From: CAVSXS01 sp963767715
Lineage (GTDB): Bacteria > Chloroflexota > Ktedonobacteria > Ktedonobacterales > Ktedonobacteraceae
DNA: 64,000 nt
Direction: 5' to 3'
Assembly (NCBI GenBank): GCA_963767715.1
Contig: CAVYFA010000009.1
Location: 434,001 to 498,000 of the forward strand
Within the stretch, counting starts at the first letter, position 1; each line of letters opens with the position of its first letter. Shown one piece after another: positions 17,377-26,117 of the stretch. The position numbers were made by a program, and so were the translations under genes. The notes beneath the pieces were generated by a model. That model saw only the letters and a list, made by a program, of their open reading frames with translations, was not told the origin of the DNA and did no database searches.

Positions 17377-18033
17377 TCATCCGGCATTCTTCAACAACCT
17401 CTTATCCACCTTCATAAACGGCCCCACGCGATAAAAATCGTCGTAATTCCACAAAGCCTGGAAAGTCGCAGCCGTCAATGCGATGTTCAGCCAGATGAAG
17501 AGCGTTGCCAGCGACAAAGCAACCCACGTATCTTTGAGTCGGAAGATCGCGACAAAACCACTCAGAATCGTCAGAATGAACATGCTCAGAGTCAGCACAA
17601 AGGCGTTGATGGGGGAGCGCAAGCTGAAATAGGCCGCGTTGAAGAGCACGTAATTGATCCAGGACGCGCCCTGTAACGCCAGGAACGTGCTGCGCCCCGC
17701 TGTGCCTCTGGCTTTATTCAGCACGCGCCATGTGCCGATGATGACCGAGATGTTGTTAATCGTCCAGGCCGGGCCAAAGACCCAGGCAGGTGGCGCGAAG
17801 ATCGATTGCTTCAACTCATGGAAATAAGACGTATCACCGAATATATCTTCTCGTAGGCTCTTCCCCCGATTGCCTTTGATGGCGCTGGTGAGACCCGATA
17901 AGCCAAACGTCAACGCCTGGATTAGCACGTAGAACGCTATAGCGTGATACCAACGCCAGCGCGGAGCGGAACCTGTCGCCTGGTCGATACGTTTCATCAT
18001 CGCTTTTGTGCGTTCGGAAACCGGCATGGACAT
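17377..18033 (-). CDS. TspO/MBR family membrane protein
   Basis: About 218 residues with five predicted membrane helices. The family signature is recognisable as IFAPPAWVFGPAWTINN, with conserved Pro, Trp and Gly residues as in tryptophan-rich sensory proteins. TspO proteins bind porphyrins and sterol-like ligands in the membrane and affect tetrapyrrole and stress responses. The protein is longer than minimal bacterial TspO (about 160) because of an N-terminal extension and an SLREDIFGDTSYFHEL loop. AGGAGAG lies before the ATG. It is transcribed towards the GH3 gene, so the two genes converge. Confidence 0.8.
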   Translation of the reverse strand: MSMPVSERTKAMMKRIDQATGSAPRWRWYHAIAFYVLIQALTFGLSGLTSAIKGNRGKSLREDIFGDTSYFHELKQSIFAPPAWVFGPAWTINNISVIIGTWRVLNKARGTAGRSTFLALQGASWINYVLFNAAYFSLRSPINAFVLTLSMFILTILSGFVAIFRLKDTWVALSLATLFIWLNIALTAATFQALWNYDDFYRVGPFMKVDKRLLKNAG

Positions 18034-18082
18034 ACGCTTTTCTCTCCTGGCGATCTAAACCCACCGATGCCGCGGCTATCTC

Positions 18083-18547
18083 TTATTGAACAATTGGATA
18101 ATCGATTCCGAGATGGTTGAGCAACCCCTCTATATCGCCACCTGGCACAAGATCGACTCGAATGCTGGCGATCATACCCTCTCGAACAAGGTATTCCCAG
18201 GTCTCTTCGGGCAGCGAAATTGACTGAGCGGTCTGGGGCACAGGGCCAATTCCCAGGGGCGGCAATTCGAAGCTATCCGTTTGAGTGCCGGTGATGTGAA
18301 CGGTTCCCGTTACTCTTGCTCCCTCGCTGGTATTATCAACCTCTTTTGCATTATGAAACATGTAGGACAGGTTGGGAATTCCCTCCGTTAACCCCGACAT
18401 CACCGCGATAAACTGTTCTTTGGGGAGCGGCTTGGGAGTAAAGCCGCTAAAGAACATGCCATCCGCGAGGTTACTGGCTGCTCTCTCATAATCTTTCAAC
18501 TCAAGCGCCTCCATAAAGGCATTCACGGTTTCGATTGCGGTGGACAT
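18083..18547 (-). CDS. NTF2-like / SnoaL-like protein
   Basis: About 154 residues starting at MSTAIETVNAFMEALELKDY, a pattern shared by NTF2-fold proteins with a helical N-terminus (AxxFxxALxxxDxxxA). The rest has alternating beta strands, including RVTGTVHITGTQTDSF. No catalytic residues are evident. It lies upstream of the TspO-like gene on the same strand with a short gap, so both may be in one transcript. Function unknown. Confidence 0.7.
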   Translation of the reverse strand: MSTAIETVNAFMEALELKDYERAASNLADGMFFSGFTPKPLPKEQFIAVMSGLTEGIPNLSYMFHNAKEVDNTSEGARVTGTVHITGTQTDSFELPPLGIGPVPQTAQSISLPEETWEYLVREGMIASIRVDLVPGGDIEGLLNHLGIDYPIVQ

Positions 18548-18643
18548 GCTCTTTTTTACCCTCTCGTCGCGCAAATCTAGCTCTGTTCTCGAGCGGCACT
18601 TCTCATAAGAATGATACGTTTAAGAGCCGCACATCGTTATGTT

Positions 18644-19282
18644 TCATCTCACAAGGCTCCGTACAAACGTGGTGATGATTCCCTGCACCTCGTCCAGCCT
18701 GCCCTGGAAGAAGTGATCAGCGCCCTCGATAGCGATCATGCTCTTTGGGGCGGCTACCTGCTCGAACCACCGCACCGCCAGGTCGTACGGCGCGAGTTCA
18801 TCGCGTGTGCCATGGATAAAGAGCTTAGGCTTGTGACTCCCCTGCAGGTGATCGTCGCCGAACAGCCTTGCCGGTGTGCCCAGACCGATCATAGCCTGCA
18901 CACGATCATCCCGGGGGGCTACGCGCAGGGCCACATACGCGCCGAACGAGAAGCCGGCCAGAATCACCGGCAGTCCAGGGTAGCGATGGCTCAGAAATTC
19001 CAGGGCATAGCGCACGTCGTCCATTTCACCGCGCCCCTCATCATAGCTGCCCGTGCTGTGACCGACCCCGCGAAAGTTGAAACGCAGCGCCGGCATCCCC
19101 AGCGTTTGCAGCGTCTGCGCAACCTTGAAAACCACCTTATTATGCATAGTTCCACCCCCAAGTGGATGCGGGTGGCAGACAATCGCCCCAAAGATCGGCT
19201 CGACCCCCTCCTCCTCCGGCTTGAGAATCCCCTCCAGGTACCCCGTTGGCGTCGGGATATTGACGTGTAAAATTTGCCCCAT
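18644..19282 (-). CDS. Alpha/beta hydrolase of the dienelactone-hydrolase-like/YqiA type
   Basis: Protein of 212 residues with the oxyanion segment CHPHPLGGGTMHNKVV, the nucleophile elbow GFSFGAYVA (Ser), an Asp in HGTRDELAP and the catalytic His in GADHFFQG. The lineage with CHPHP...GG.M is a small group of serine hydrolases related to KANL3/Tex30 and bacterial YqiA-like proteins. The substrate is unknown, with an ester or thioester likely. No signal peptide is present, so it should be cytoplasmic. Confidence 0.85.
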   Translation of the reverse strand: MGQILHVNIPTPTGYLEGILKPEEEGVEPIFGAIVCHPHPLGGGTMHNKVVFKVAQTLQTLGMPALRFNFRGVGHSTGSYDEGRGEMDDVRYALEFLSHRYPGLPVILAGFSFGAYVALRVAPRDDRVQAMIGLGTPARLFGDDHLQGSHKPKLFIHGTRDELAPYDLAVRWFEQVAAPKSMIAIEGADHFFQGRLDEVQGIITTFVRSLVR

Positions 19283-19289
19283 GTACTCA

Positions 19290-19866
19290 CTATCCTTAGC
19301 TGGTCAGTTGTTCTCCTGTTTACTAATGAAGTATTATAACACGCTTATTATTGTACACGGATTGTCGTGAGAGTTTTGGTATGTTAAGAAAATACCCTGG
19401 ATGAGCGGTGAAGTTGCATGTCGATCAATTTGGCCGGTCTCAGGTGGGCACCCGAGGTATCTAAGGTATCTAAGGTATCCGAGGTATCTAAGGTATCCGA
19501 GGTATCGATTGTATTGCTGCCATTGCTCGGGGCATACAGGGGGATTGTGGGGAGATGGTTCAGGTTGGGACATTTGGGACAGGGCCCTCCATTGGGTGAT
19601 GCCGTTGGAGCAAGCTGTGGACTGGTCTGGGACGATTAGGACATTTGGGACAGGGGCAATGTTGTCAGTTGATTGTTCCAGGCGAGGATGATGGGGGGTT
19701 GTTAAGGTGCGAGACGCAGGGGGAGAAGAGTCTTGTTCCCTGAGCCTATCTTGTGTTCAGTATAGCAGAGGGTGCATAATCAAGTCTCGGCGTTTGCTTC
19801 GTGTGACATGCAGTTCCCTCCTTTATGGTTTTTACGGCTAAATCGACCCCTTCGAAGATGCGCGAT
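19290..19866. other. Gene-poor spacer with short repeats
   Basis: No convincing gene was found here. The stretch holds a 9-bp tandem array at 19456-19509 and two copies of ACATTTGGGACAGGG near 19569 and 19640. Small frames across it consist of repeat-derived YLRYP or VSKVSE residues and are not accepted as genes. Confidence 0.5.
19456..19509. repeat. Six tandem 9-bp units
   Basis: Six adjoining units of GGTATCTAA or GGTATCCGA type, the last being GGTATCGAT. The array lies in an intergenic region and may vary in copy number. Confidence 0.85.
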
Positions 19867-20577
19867 TCATTCTTTTTTCTGGTATTGTGCTTTTGCCTGC
19901 CTGGTCATCTCGTCCCGGTAGCGTCTCTTGAGCTCCTTCTGCTCTGCCGAGTCAGGAGGCTCTGAGTTGACGATCGCTGCAATGACGATGACTGGACTGA
20001 TCAGGACCATCACGAGGAAACTGACTCCAATCCACCACGCCATATGCCATAGTGTGGCGATCATGCCGGTCAGAGTCAGTAAGCCGCTCAGCGCCAGGAT
20101 ACCGAGGGCGTAGCTCAGGACGACCCCTGTTCTTCTCTTGCGCTGTGTCTCGAGAGCCGTGGGAGCAGAGATTGGCTCGAAGGTGAAGCCGACCTCCTGG
20201 AAGGCCTGAGCCAGTTCTTCCTCGAGGCCAACCTGCTTCAAATCCTGAATCAGCCTCAGCACCAGGAGACCGGTCACATCGAGAGGCAGAGCAAGAGCAA
20301 AAGCAGTTGTCGCAACCAGGATGGCCGGATCAACCGGCCCGATCGTCAGGAGGGAGGCCATGACCAGCAAGGTGAACGCAATCAAGCCCCCAAAGATCCA
20401 ACTGCCAAACTCAAATAACCAGGGAGTGATGTGCTCGAGCAGCTTCCCAAAAGCTTTCCAGACCTCGTCAGGGGATGCTTGCCAGATCGGTTTCTTGCTC
20501 TGTTTGGACTGTTCTTCTGGGGCAGCACGCGAGATCTCCTGCTGGGGGTCAGATGGTGGTGGATCGGTTTGCGACAT
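19867..20577 (-). CDS. Membrane protein with four predicted helices, family not recognised
   Basis: 236 residues. AGGAGTTGACAG precedes the ATG. A polar N-terminus (1-50) is followed by helices at about 58-80 (GGLIAFTLLVMASLL) and 85-105, a soluble segment of about 40 residues (DLKQVGLEEELAQAFQEVGF), and a second pair of helices at about 150-205. The tail is strongly charged (QKELKRRYRDEMTRQAKAQY) and probably cytoplasmic. It directly follows the truncated M29 peptidase remnant. Function unknown. Confidence 0.7.
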   Translation of the reverse strand: MSQTDPPPSDPQQEISRAAPEEQSKQSKKPIWQASPDEVWKAFGKLLEHITPWLFEFGSWIFGGLIAFTLLVMASLLTIGPVDPAILVATTAFALALPLDVTGLLVLRLIQDLKQVGLEEELAQAFQEVGFTFEPISAPTALETQRKRRTGVVLSYALGILALSGLLTLTGMIATLWHMAWWIGVSFLVMVLISPVIVIAAIVNSEPPDSAEQKELKRRYRDEMTRQAKAQYQKKE

Positions 20578-20611
20578 CTGTCAACTCCTTTCTCTTTGCG
20601 CCTCCTTATTC

Positions 20612-20855
20612 TCAAATCATAAACTGCCCATCCTTGCAGAACAATTCACCATCTACCAGAATCTCGCTGCCGGTGCGCAAATCACAGACCATGTCCCAGT
20701 GCAGCGATGACTGGTTGATACCCCCTACCTCTTGAAATCCCGTTCCCAGCGCCAGGTGAATCGTTCCTCCCATTTTTTCGTCGAAGAGAATATTTTTGGT
20801 ACAGCGATCGACATTGCGGTTATTTCCAAAGGCAAATTCGCCAAGGCGCCGTCTG
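20612..20855 (-). pseudogene. Remnant of an M29 family (thermophilic) aminopeptidase, C-terminal end only
   Basis: On the minus strand about 80 codons end in TGA at 20612-20614. They read LGEFAFGNNRNVDRCTKN, then LFDEKMGGTIHLALGTGF, SSLHWDMVCDLR and VDGELFCKDGQF. This is the conserved end of aminopeptidase T/AmpS (M29), including the metal-ligand segments with HLALG and HWDM. Upstream of RRLGEF the similarity stops and no start is visible. About 290 N-terminal residues are missing, so the gene is a 5'-deleted relic. Confidence 0.75.
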
Positions 20856-21057
20856 CTATGTAGTGGCGGGATTCGACGAGCATTTACCTGCCTATAATAT
20901 ACTCATAATAATGAGAAAAGTTGTAAAGGGATATCCGGCATGATATTGTTAACACATCGTGCATTTGTAACGTGTTTAACTTGACAGGGACGCAAAAGAG
21001 CATAATAATCGATAGTATTAAATCTTTCCAATGCTGGTTCAGCCGAAGGAAACATGT

Positions 21058-21906
21058 ATGGAAACGTATGGATCGCATCAATATCCGGGCCGCCTCTTCG
21101 TCGTGGAAGGGGTCGATGGCTCCGGCAAAAGCACGCAGATCGCTCTGCTGCGACAGTGGCTGATAAGTGAGGGCTACGCGGTATTCTTCAGTGAATGGAA
21201 CTCGTCGCCCCTTGTGAAAAAGACCACAAGCAAGGGCAAGAAGAAGCAACTGCTCAGCCCGACGACCTTCAGCCTGATCCACGCGACTGATTTCGCGGAT
21301 CGCACCGAACACGATATCATCCCTCCTCTGAAGGCGGGCGCGATTGTGCTGGCCGACCGCTACATATATACTGCCTATGCGCGCGACGCGGCGCGCGGCG
21401 TTGATCGCCGCTGGGTGCGCGAATTGTACCAGTTCGCGGTCATGCCAACCGTCGGATTCTATTATCGTGTGCCGCTCGAAGTCTCGCTCAGCCGCATTTT
21501 AACCGGGCGGAATGAACTGAAGTATTACGAATCAGGGCAAGACTTAGGGCTGAGCAGCGACCCCTATGAGAGTTTCAAGCTGTTTCAGGAACGCATCGTC
21601 GAGGAATATGAAGCGATGGTCGATGAGTTCGGGCTGACAGTCATGGATGCCACGCGACCCATACCAGATCAGCAGCGCCTGATGCGCCAGATCATCCGCC
21701 CGTATTTGCACGGGGTGCGCCGCATCCGCAAATCGGCCAGGGGATCAGCCTGGGCAGGGCTGGCGCGCGAGATGCGCCCATCAGGGATTGAAGGGCTTAC
21801 TCCGACAGGTAACGTTGCCGACGCCAGAACTTCCCCAGGAGGTGGCCTGCAAGGAACTGTCAGTCAGGGCGAAAGAGTGCCGGGAAGAGGAAGAGAAGAG
21901 CGATGA
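21058..21906 (+). CDS. Thymidylate kinase-like protein, intact P-loop
   Basis: Starts at ATG 21058 with GAAGGA seven bases upstream. The P-loop EGVDGSGKSTQ (residues 17-27) and LADRYIYTAYARD (the DR-x motif binding the nucleotide base) are as in dTMP kinase family proteins. It would phosphorylate a nucleoside monophosphate using ATP. The LID region is atypical (LTGRNELKYYESGQDLG), and a basic tail of about 50 residues (RRIRKSARGSAWAGL onward) is absent from canonical Tmk. The stop codon overlaps the start of a paralogue (ATGA), so both are co-translated. It may be a specialised kinase rather than the housekeeping enzyme. Confidence 0.82.
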   Translation: METYGSHQYPGRLFVVEGVDGSGKSTQIALLRQWLISEGYAVFFSEWNSSPLVKKTTSKGKKKQLLSPTTFSLIHATDFADRTEHDIIPPLKAGAIVLADRYIYTAYARDAARGVDRRWVRELYQFAVMPTVGFYYRVPLEVSLSRILTGRNELKYYESGQDLGLSSDPYESFKLFQERIVEEYEAMVDEFGLTVMDATRPIPDQQRLMRQIIRPYLHGVRRIRKSARGSAWAGLAREMRPSGIEGLTPTGNVADARTSPGGGLQGTVSQGERVPGRGREER

Positions 21907-22592
21907 CCGACCTGAAGTTCTACGGCATTGATGCCATCCACTTAAAAGAGCGTGATGAACTGCTGCCCGGCCGCCTGATCGTGATCGAGGGCACCGACGG
22001 CGTAGGCCGCTCGACGCAGATCAAACTGCTGCGCCCCTGGCTGGAGAGCAGCGGCTACGCTGTGACCCATACGGAAATGACGCGCTCGGAACTGGTAGGA
22101 GCCGGGCTCAAGCAGGCCAAAGCGGGCCATACGCTCGGAACCATCACCTTGAACCTGTTCTATGCCACCGACTTTGTAGATCGCTTCGAGCGCCAGATTC
22201 TGCCCGCACTGCGCGCCGGTTTCATCGTACTGACCGACCGATATATCTATTCGTTGATCGGCCGCGCCGTCGTGCGGGGAGCCGACCCCAACTGGATACG
22301 CTCGATCTACGGCCTCGCGCTCATACCCGACGCCGTGTTTTACCTCAAGATCGGCATCGATGACCTGATCCCACGTGTGCTGCAGCGCGGCGGCTTCGAT
22401 TACTGGGAGTCGGGCATGGATATGCGCCTGGGCCCTGACCTCTTCGAGAGCTTTGTCAACTATCAGACACAACTTCTCGATCAGTTCGAGTTGATGTCCG
22501 ACATGTACGGCTTCCATGTAATCGATGCCAGCATGCCCGTGGAGCGACTCTCCGAGCAGCTCAAATTGATGATGATGCCGCTGTTGCCATAA
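21903..22592 (+). CDS. Thymidylate kinase-like paralogue with altered P-loop
   Basis: 229 residues, overlapping the upstream kinase gene by 4 bp. The fold is the same: EGTDGVGRSTQ at residues 29-39, LTDRYIYSLIGRA, and a similar RGGFDYWESGMDMRLG lid. The Walker A lysine is replaced by arginine (R36), which usually weakens or abolishes phosphoryl transfer. The pair may act as a heterodimer with one catalytic and one regulatory subunit. That is inference from the overlap and the paralogy. Confidence 0.8.
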   Translation: MTDLKFYGIDAIHLKERDELLPGRLIVIEGTDGVGRSTQIKLLRPWLESSGYAVTHTEMTRSELVGAGLKQAKAGHTLGTITLNLFYATDFVDRFERQILPALRAGFIVLTDRYIYSLIGRAVVRGADPNWIRSIYGLALIPDAVFYLKIGIDDLIPRVLQRGGFDYWESGMDMRLGPDLFESFVNYQTQLLDQFELMSDMYGFHVIDASMPVERLSEQLKLMMMPLLP

Positions 22593-22718
22593 CAACCCAC
22601 CATGTCGCCGCGCCCGCTCCTTCGACCAGCATCTTGCTGCGCTCCCTCAAGAAGAGCACCGCGCTGATGATCGACTCCAGGAGAGGCAAGGGTTGTCGCA
22701 AAAAGACTATATCAGGCC

Positions 22719-23024
22719 TTGACAATTAGCGAGAAACTGAAAAAACGTCACATTGTCGGCCCACCAGATCTCGCTGTTGAGGTCGTCTCGCCCGGCAGCG
22801 AAACCCATGATCGATACAGGAAGATCGCGGCCTATGCTCGCGGTGGTGTGCCAGAATATTGGATTGCTGATCCCGGTTCTCGCACAGTGGAAGTTTTAAC
22901 GTTAGAGGGCGGAGAGTATCAGTCGCAAGGTGTATTTGAAGGGAAAGCGGTGCTCCCTTCGCTGACAGTACCTGGATTGCCCGTGCACGTTGAGCAATTC
23001 TTTGCGTCCGTATGGGAACGATAA
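22719..23024 (+). pseudogene. 5'-truncated Uma2 family gene
   Basis: The frame contains only the second half of an Uma2 protein: HIVGPPDLAVEVVSPGS, YARGGVPEYWIADPGSRTVE and the C-terminal VLPSLTVPGLPVHVEQFF. Compared with the complete copy at 7668-8270, about 95 N-terminal residues including the first acidic motif (QPDVLVV) are missing. No ribosome site precedes it. The stop codon lies in the edge of a large palindrome. Probably a dead gene fragment. Confidence 0.75.
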
Positions 23025-23086
23025 TCATAAGCGTGCAAGAAAAATGCCGGTGACGTCACCGGCATTTTTCTTGCACGCTTATGATT
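23023..23086. terminator. Perfect 64-bp palindrome, bidirectional terminator
   Basis: Two 32-base arms without mismatch, centred on TGAC|GTCA, with A5 and T5 tracts inside the stem. It includes the TAA of the Uma2 fragment on the plus strand and the TAA of the R3H-ATPase gene on the minus strand. The hairpin can terminate or protect both converging transcripts. Confidence 0.8.
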
Positions 23087-24998
23087 CCCTCGTCCTGAAA
23101 ATCTTCACCCGGCGATTCGGCTCCTTGCCGCGGCTGCGTGAGGCCAGGTTGTAGCGCGTCGCCATCTGGTGCTGCAGGCGGCGGATGTAGGCGTTGGCGG
23201 GTGCCAGTTCCGCCGTCGTCAGACCCTTGTTCAAGACCTGGTGGATGGCGTCCTCGGTCTCCAGAAGCGCCTTGGTCGTAGGATCATCCTGGGATGCTCT
23301 GCCATTCCCCGATCCCGGCTCGCCTTCGTTGCCCTCGTCATCCAATGGATTATCCACCGGAATGTCGAAGATGCGCGCGAGGGCATGCTGCATCTGGGCG
23401 ACGGTATTGTTCTTCAGGATAATGATCGTTTTACGTTCGTCCTCGGCCTGCTGCAAGCGCTCGGATTGGCGGCGGTAATAGTTTTTCGCCGTGATAACCG
23501 CGTTGGCGTCCTGCTGGTTTTTTGTAACGATAATCGGGACGTGCAACTGGCGAGCGGCTTCCTCGAGGCGGTCGCGGCTGACACCGAACGGGTAGATGCG
23601 CAGCGTCTTGCGGATGGGCAATTCCTCGGCTTCACTCTCGGCGTCGCCGGTCTCATCGATATCGCGCATGGGCCGGTAAATGCCCTCGCTCGGCGCCGGT
23701 GAATCCAGCATGACCAGGCCGGTGGTCTGCATCCTGGCCTCGCTGGGAGCCGTGCCGGTTGGCGCTAACGAGGTCAGGGCGCGCACCTGGTAGGGCTGCG
23801 CCTGGATGTGCCCGCGGCCACCGCCATTGCCATTGCCGCCGCGATTCCGCCCAGCCTGTGGCCCGCGAGACTCTTGTGGCCCCTGCTGGCCCATACGGCG
23901 CATAGTATTCCAGTCGTTCTCGGCACGATCCATGCCGCGCAGTGAGGTACCGAAGCCCTCGACTCCCCAGGTCGGCACTTCCATGCCGCCCGTGGTGATG
24001 CGGCGAGCGCTGACGCGCCCGCTTTCCTCGTCGCGCGTACGTTCCTCGGCCACCACAAGCTGGCCGCGCAGCATGCTGTCTACCGTATCGGCCACGTCGC
24101 TATGCACGATCAGCTCCTGCCAGCTTTGCTGCTCCACGACGACATCAAAGGTCGGCGGCGCTTTGCGCTCGAGAATGCTCTTTTGCGTATGGCGCCGGCG
24201 CGCCTCTTCGTCACCCAGCGTAACGGTCTGGATGCCGCCTACCAGGTCGGAGAGCGTCGGGTTGACCAGCAGGTTGCCGAGCGAGTTGCCGTGCGCGGTC
24301 GCGACGAGCTGCACGCCGCGTTCCGCGATGGTGCGCGCGGCAGCCGCTTCCAGTTCCGTGCCGATTTCGTCGATAACAATGACCTGCGGCATGTGGTTTT
24401 CAACCGCTTCGATCATTACCGCGTGCTGTTCCGCTGTGCGGGCTACCTGCATGCGGCGCGCTCGCCCGATGCCGGGATGCGGAATGTCTCCATCGCCCGC
24501 GATTTCATTGGAAGTATCCACCACAACCACACGTTTATTGGCTTCGTCCGCAAGGACGCGCGCTATTTCACGCAACAGGGTGGTTTTACCCACGCCTGGG
24601 CGGCCAAGAATCAAGATCGATTGACCCTGTTCGACAATATCCCGGATCAGCGCGATGCTGCCGAGGACCGCTCGACCAATGCGGCATGTCAGGCCAATCA
24701 CTTTGCCCTTGCGATTGCGCAGGGCGCTGATACGGTGAAGTGTGCGCTCGATGCCGGCGCGGTTGTCATCGCCAAATTCACCGATGCGCTCGACCACGTA
24801 CTCGAGGTCGGCGTAGGTGACAGGCGCGTCACTCAGGATCACCTCCCCATCCGGGAATCGGCCCTCGGGCAAGCGCCCAAGGTCCATTACGATCTCCAGC
24901 AGTTCGCTCCGGTTGTCGAGCCGGTTGACCGCCTCGTGGATGCGCGGCGGTAGGGCTACCAGCAGAGCTTCCAGATCGTCAGTGATCGTGTGTTGCAT
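23079..24998 (-). CDS. R3H domain/AAA ATPase (Ycf45, SpoIIIAA-related)
   Basis: 639 residues. The N-terminal region (1-100) resembles Ycf45. The ATPase core has Walker A LGRPGVGKTT at about 131-140, a VVVDTSNEIAGDG segment, Walker B VIVIDEIGTELEA and the sensor TAHG. After a Gly/Asn-rich linker the C-terminus holds a segment starting LRIYPFGVSRDRLEEAA and an R3H domain (YIRRLQHQMA, then SRGKEPNRRVKIF) that binds single-stranded nucleic acid. The family is widespread in cyanobacteria, chloroplasts and Chloroflexota. Its exact job is unclear, probably nucleic-acid remodelling. The ribosome site GAGGTG precedes the ATG. Confidence 0.87.
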   Translation of the reverse strand: MQHTITDDLEALLVALPPRIHEAVNRLDNRSELLEIVMDLGRLPEGRFPDGEVILSDAPVTYADLEYVVERIGEFGDDNRAGIERTLHRISALRNRKGKVIGLTCRIGRAVLGSIALIRDIVEQGQSILILGRPGVGKTTLLREIARVLADEANKRVVVVDTSNEIAGDGDIPHPGIGRARRMQVARTAEQHAVMIEAVENHMPQVIVIDEIGTELEAAAARTIAERGVQLVATAHGNSLGNLLVNPTLSDLVGGIQTVTLGDEEARRRHTQKSILERKAPPTFDVVVEQQSWQELIVHSDVADTVDSMLRGQLVVAEERTRDEESGRVSARRITTGGMEVPTWGVEGFGTSLRGMDRAENDWNTMRRMGQQGPQESRGPQAGRNRGGNGNGGGRGHIQAQPYQVRALTSLAPTGTAPSEARMQTTGLVMLDSPAPSEGIYRPMRDIDETGDAESEAEELPIRKTLRIYPFGVSRDRLEEAARQLHVPIIVTKNQQDANAVITAKNYYRRQSERLQQAEDERKTIIILKNNTVAQMQHALARIFDIPVDNPLDDEGNEGEPGSGNGRASQDDPTTKALLETEDAIHQVLNKGLTTAELAPANAYIRRLQHQMATRYNLASRSRGKEPNRRVKIFRTRES

Positions 24999-25030
24999 AG
25001 GCTATTCAATCACCTCATACCTCTAAGGAG

Positions 25031-26065
25031 TTACCTCTGGCGCGAGTTGACTGTCCCCAGGCCTTTCACGCCATAGACTACTCTCTGTTCCAGCGCGGGG
25101 ACGGAGCGCGGATTGGTCGCAAGCAACGCGATATGCCGCACAAGCATGGCCCTGGTCGAGACATGCTCGTATCCGCCGGAACGCAGAGCATTAATAACGG
25201 AGGATTCGTACTCCCTCACCTGACAATAGATGGGGCGCACGCCTCCTTCCATGAGCCGCCGTGTACCGAAGCGCAAGAGCGGGTCGGCCAGCTCGGCATG
25301 CTCGGGATGAACCATCAAAGAGAGCTGGTGCGGGGCTGAGCCGTGACCTCGACACAACCGCAGCCAGGCCCCCAGCCGCACGCCAACGTCACAGACATAC
25401 GTCTCATCGCCCCGCGAAAGGGCCGGTGGCAACGGATGCAGTGAGCCGACGTAGAGTTTCGCTAATTCGTCGCTGCTGTCAATCATCTCCGCCATCTGCA
25501 CTCGCTGGGGAGTGACGGCGCGGTAGAGCTGGTGCAATCCCCACGCGAAATGGCGATTCCAACGGCGCAGCGTTGGCGGGTTGAAGTCACCCTGCGCCGA
25601 ACCCGGTTCAAAGACATAGGTCAACTGGCGCGCGTAGCGTTGAAAGCCGGCTTTCTGGAATAATTCCAGCTCCGGCACCTCATCTTCAACCTTGGCGAAG
25701 ATACGCAGTATGGAGTGCCCCGACGCAATCTCCAGCATATACTCGAGCAGCGCCAGCAAGACTTCGTCGCTGGAGACGCTGTTATGCGCCATCGAGGCAA
25801 GATATGAAATATCCCAGGTGATGCGCGAAGGACGTTCGCGCACCTGGGCGAAGCCCAGAATGCGCCAGTGATCCTCGCAGATCCAGGTACGAGAGGCGGG
25901 GTTGACGGGGAAGATATTTCTCAGGACAGGTGGGAGAGAGACGCGATGCTCCACCGGGTCGAGCCAGCACACAAAATTCGCGAATTCGTGCTGCCGGCTG
26001 CGGGCGCGGCGATCAATCGAGTAGATGATTCCCGGCAGGTCCACATACAGTACCGGTCGTATCAT
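25031..26065 (-). CDS. Probable GNAT-fold N-acetyltransferase (double-domain)
   Basis: 344 residues. I infer a GNAT fold from the strand-helix pattern and the phrases WRILGFAQVRE, LALLEYMLEIASGHSILRIFAKV and LFQKAGFQRYARQLTYVFE, the usual end of an acetyltransferase domain. A second, weaker repeat ends with ALRSGGYEHVSTRAMLVRHI. The acetyl-CoA loop R/Q-x2-G-x-G/A is not clear. It lies a few bases downstream of the R3H-ATPase ribosome region on the same strand, but co-transcription is uncertain. The substrate is unknown. Confidence 0.6.
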   Translation of the reverse strand: MIRPVLYVDLPGIIYSIDRRARSRQHEFANFVCWLDPVEHRVSLPPVLRNIFPVNPASRTWICEDHWRILGFAQVRERPSRITWDISYLASMAHNSVSSDEVLLALLEYMLEIASGHSILRIFAKVEDEVPELELFQKAGFQRYARQLTYVFEPGSAQGDFNPPTLRRWNRHFAWGLHQLYRAVTPQRVQMAEMIDSSDELAKLYVGSLHPLPPALSRGDETYVCDVGVRLGAWLRLCRGHGSAPHQLSLMVHPEHAELADPLLRFGTRRLMEGGVRPIYCQVREYESSVINALRSGGYEHVSTRAMLVRHIALLATNPRSVPALEQRVVYGVKGLGTVNSRQR

Positions 26066-26117
26066 CCAGTGCTCCCGCGTCTTAGGGAATTCAGCAGGCG
26101 GGAAACGGGTCCGGCCT

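Noticed and set aside
19401..19691. Frames with YLRYP or VSKVSE repeats
   Set aside because: They come from the 9-bp tandem repeat; different frames give equally repetitive sequence and none has a proper start.
20884..21312. 142-codon minus-strand frame
   Set aside because: It is mainly antisense to the first thymidylate-kinase-like gene, and its tail is AT-rich spacer without a recognisable domain.
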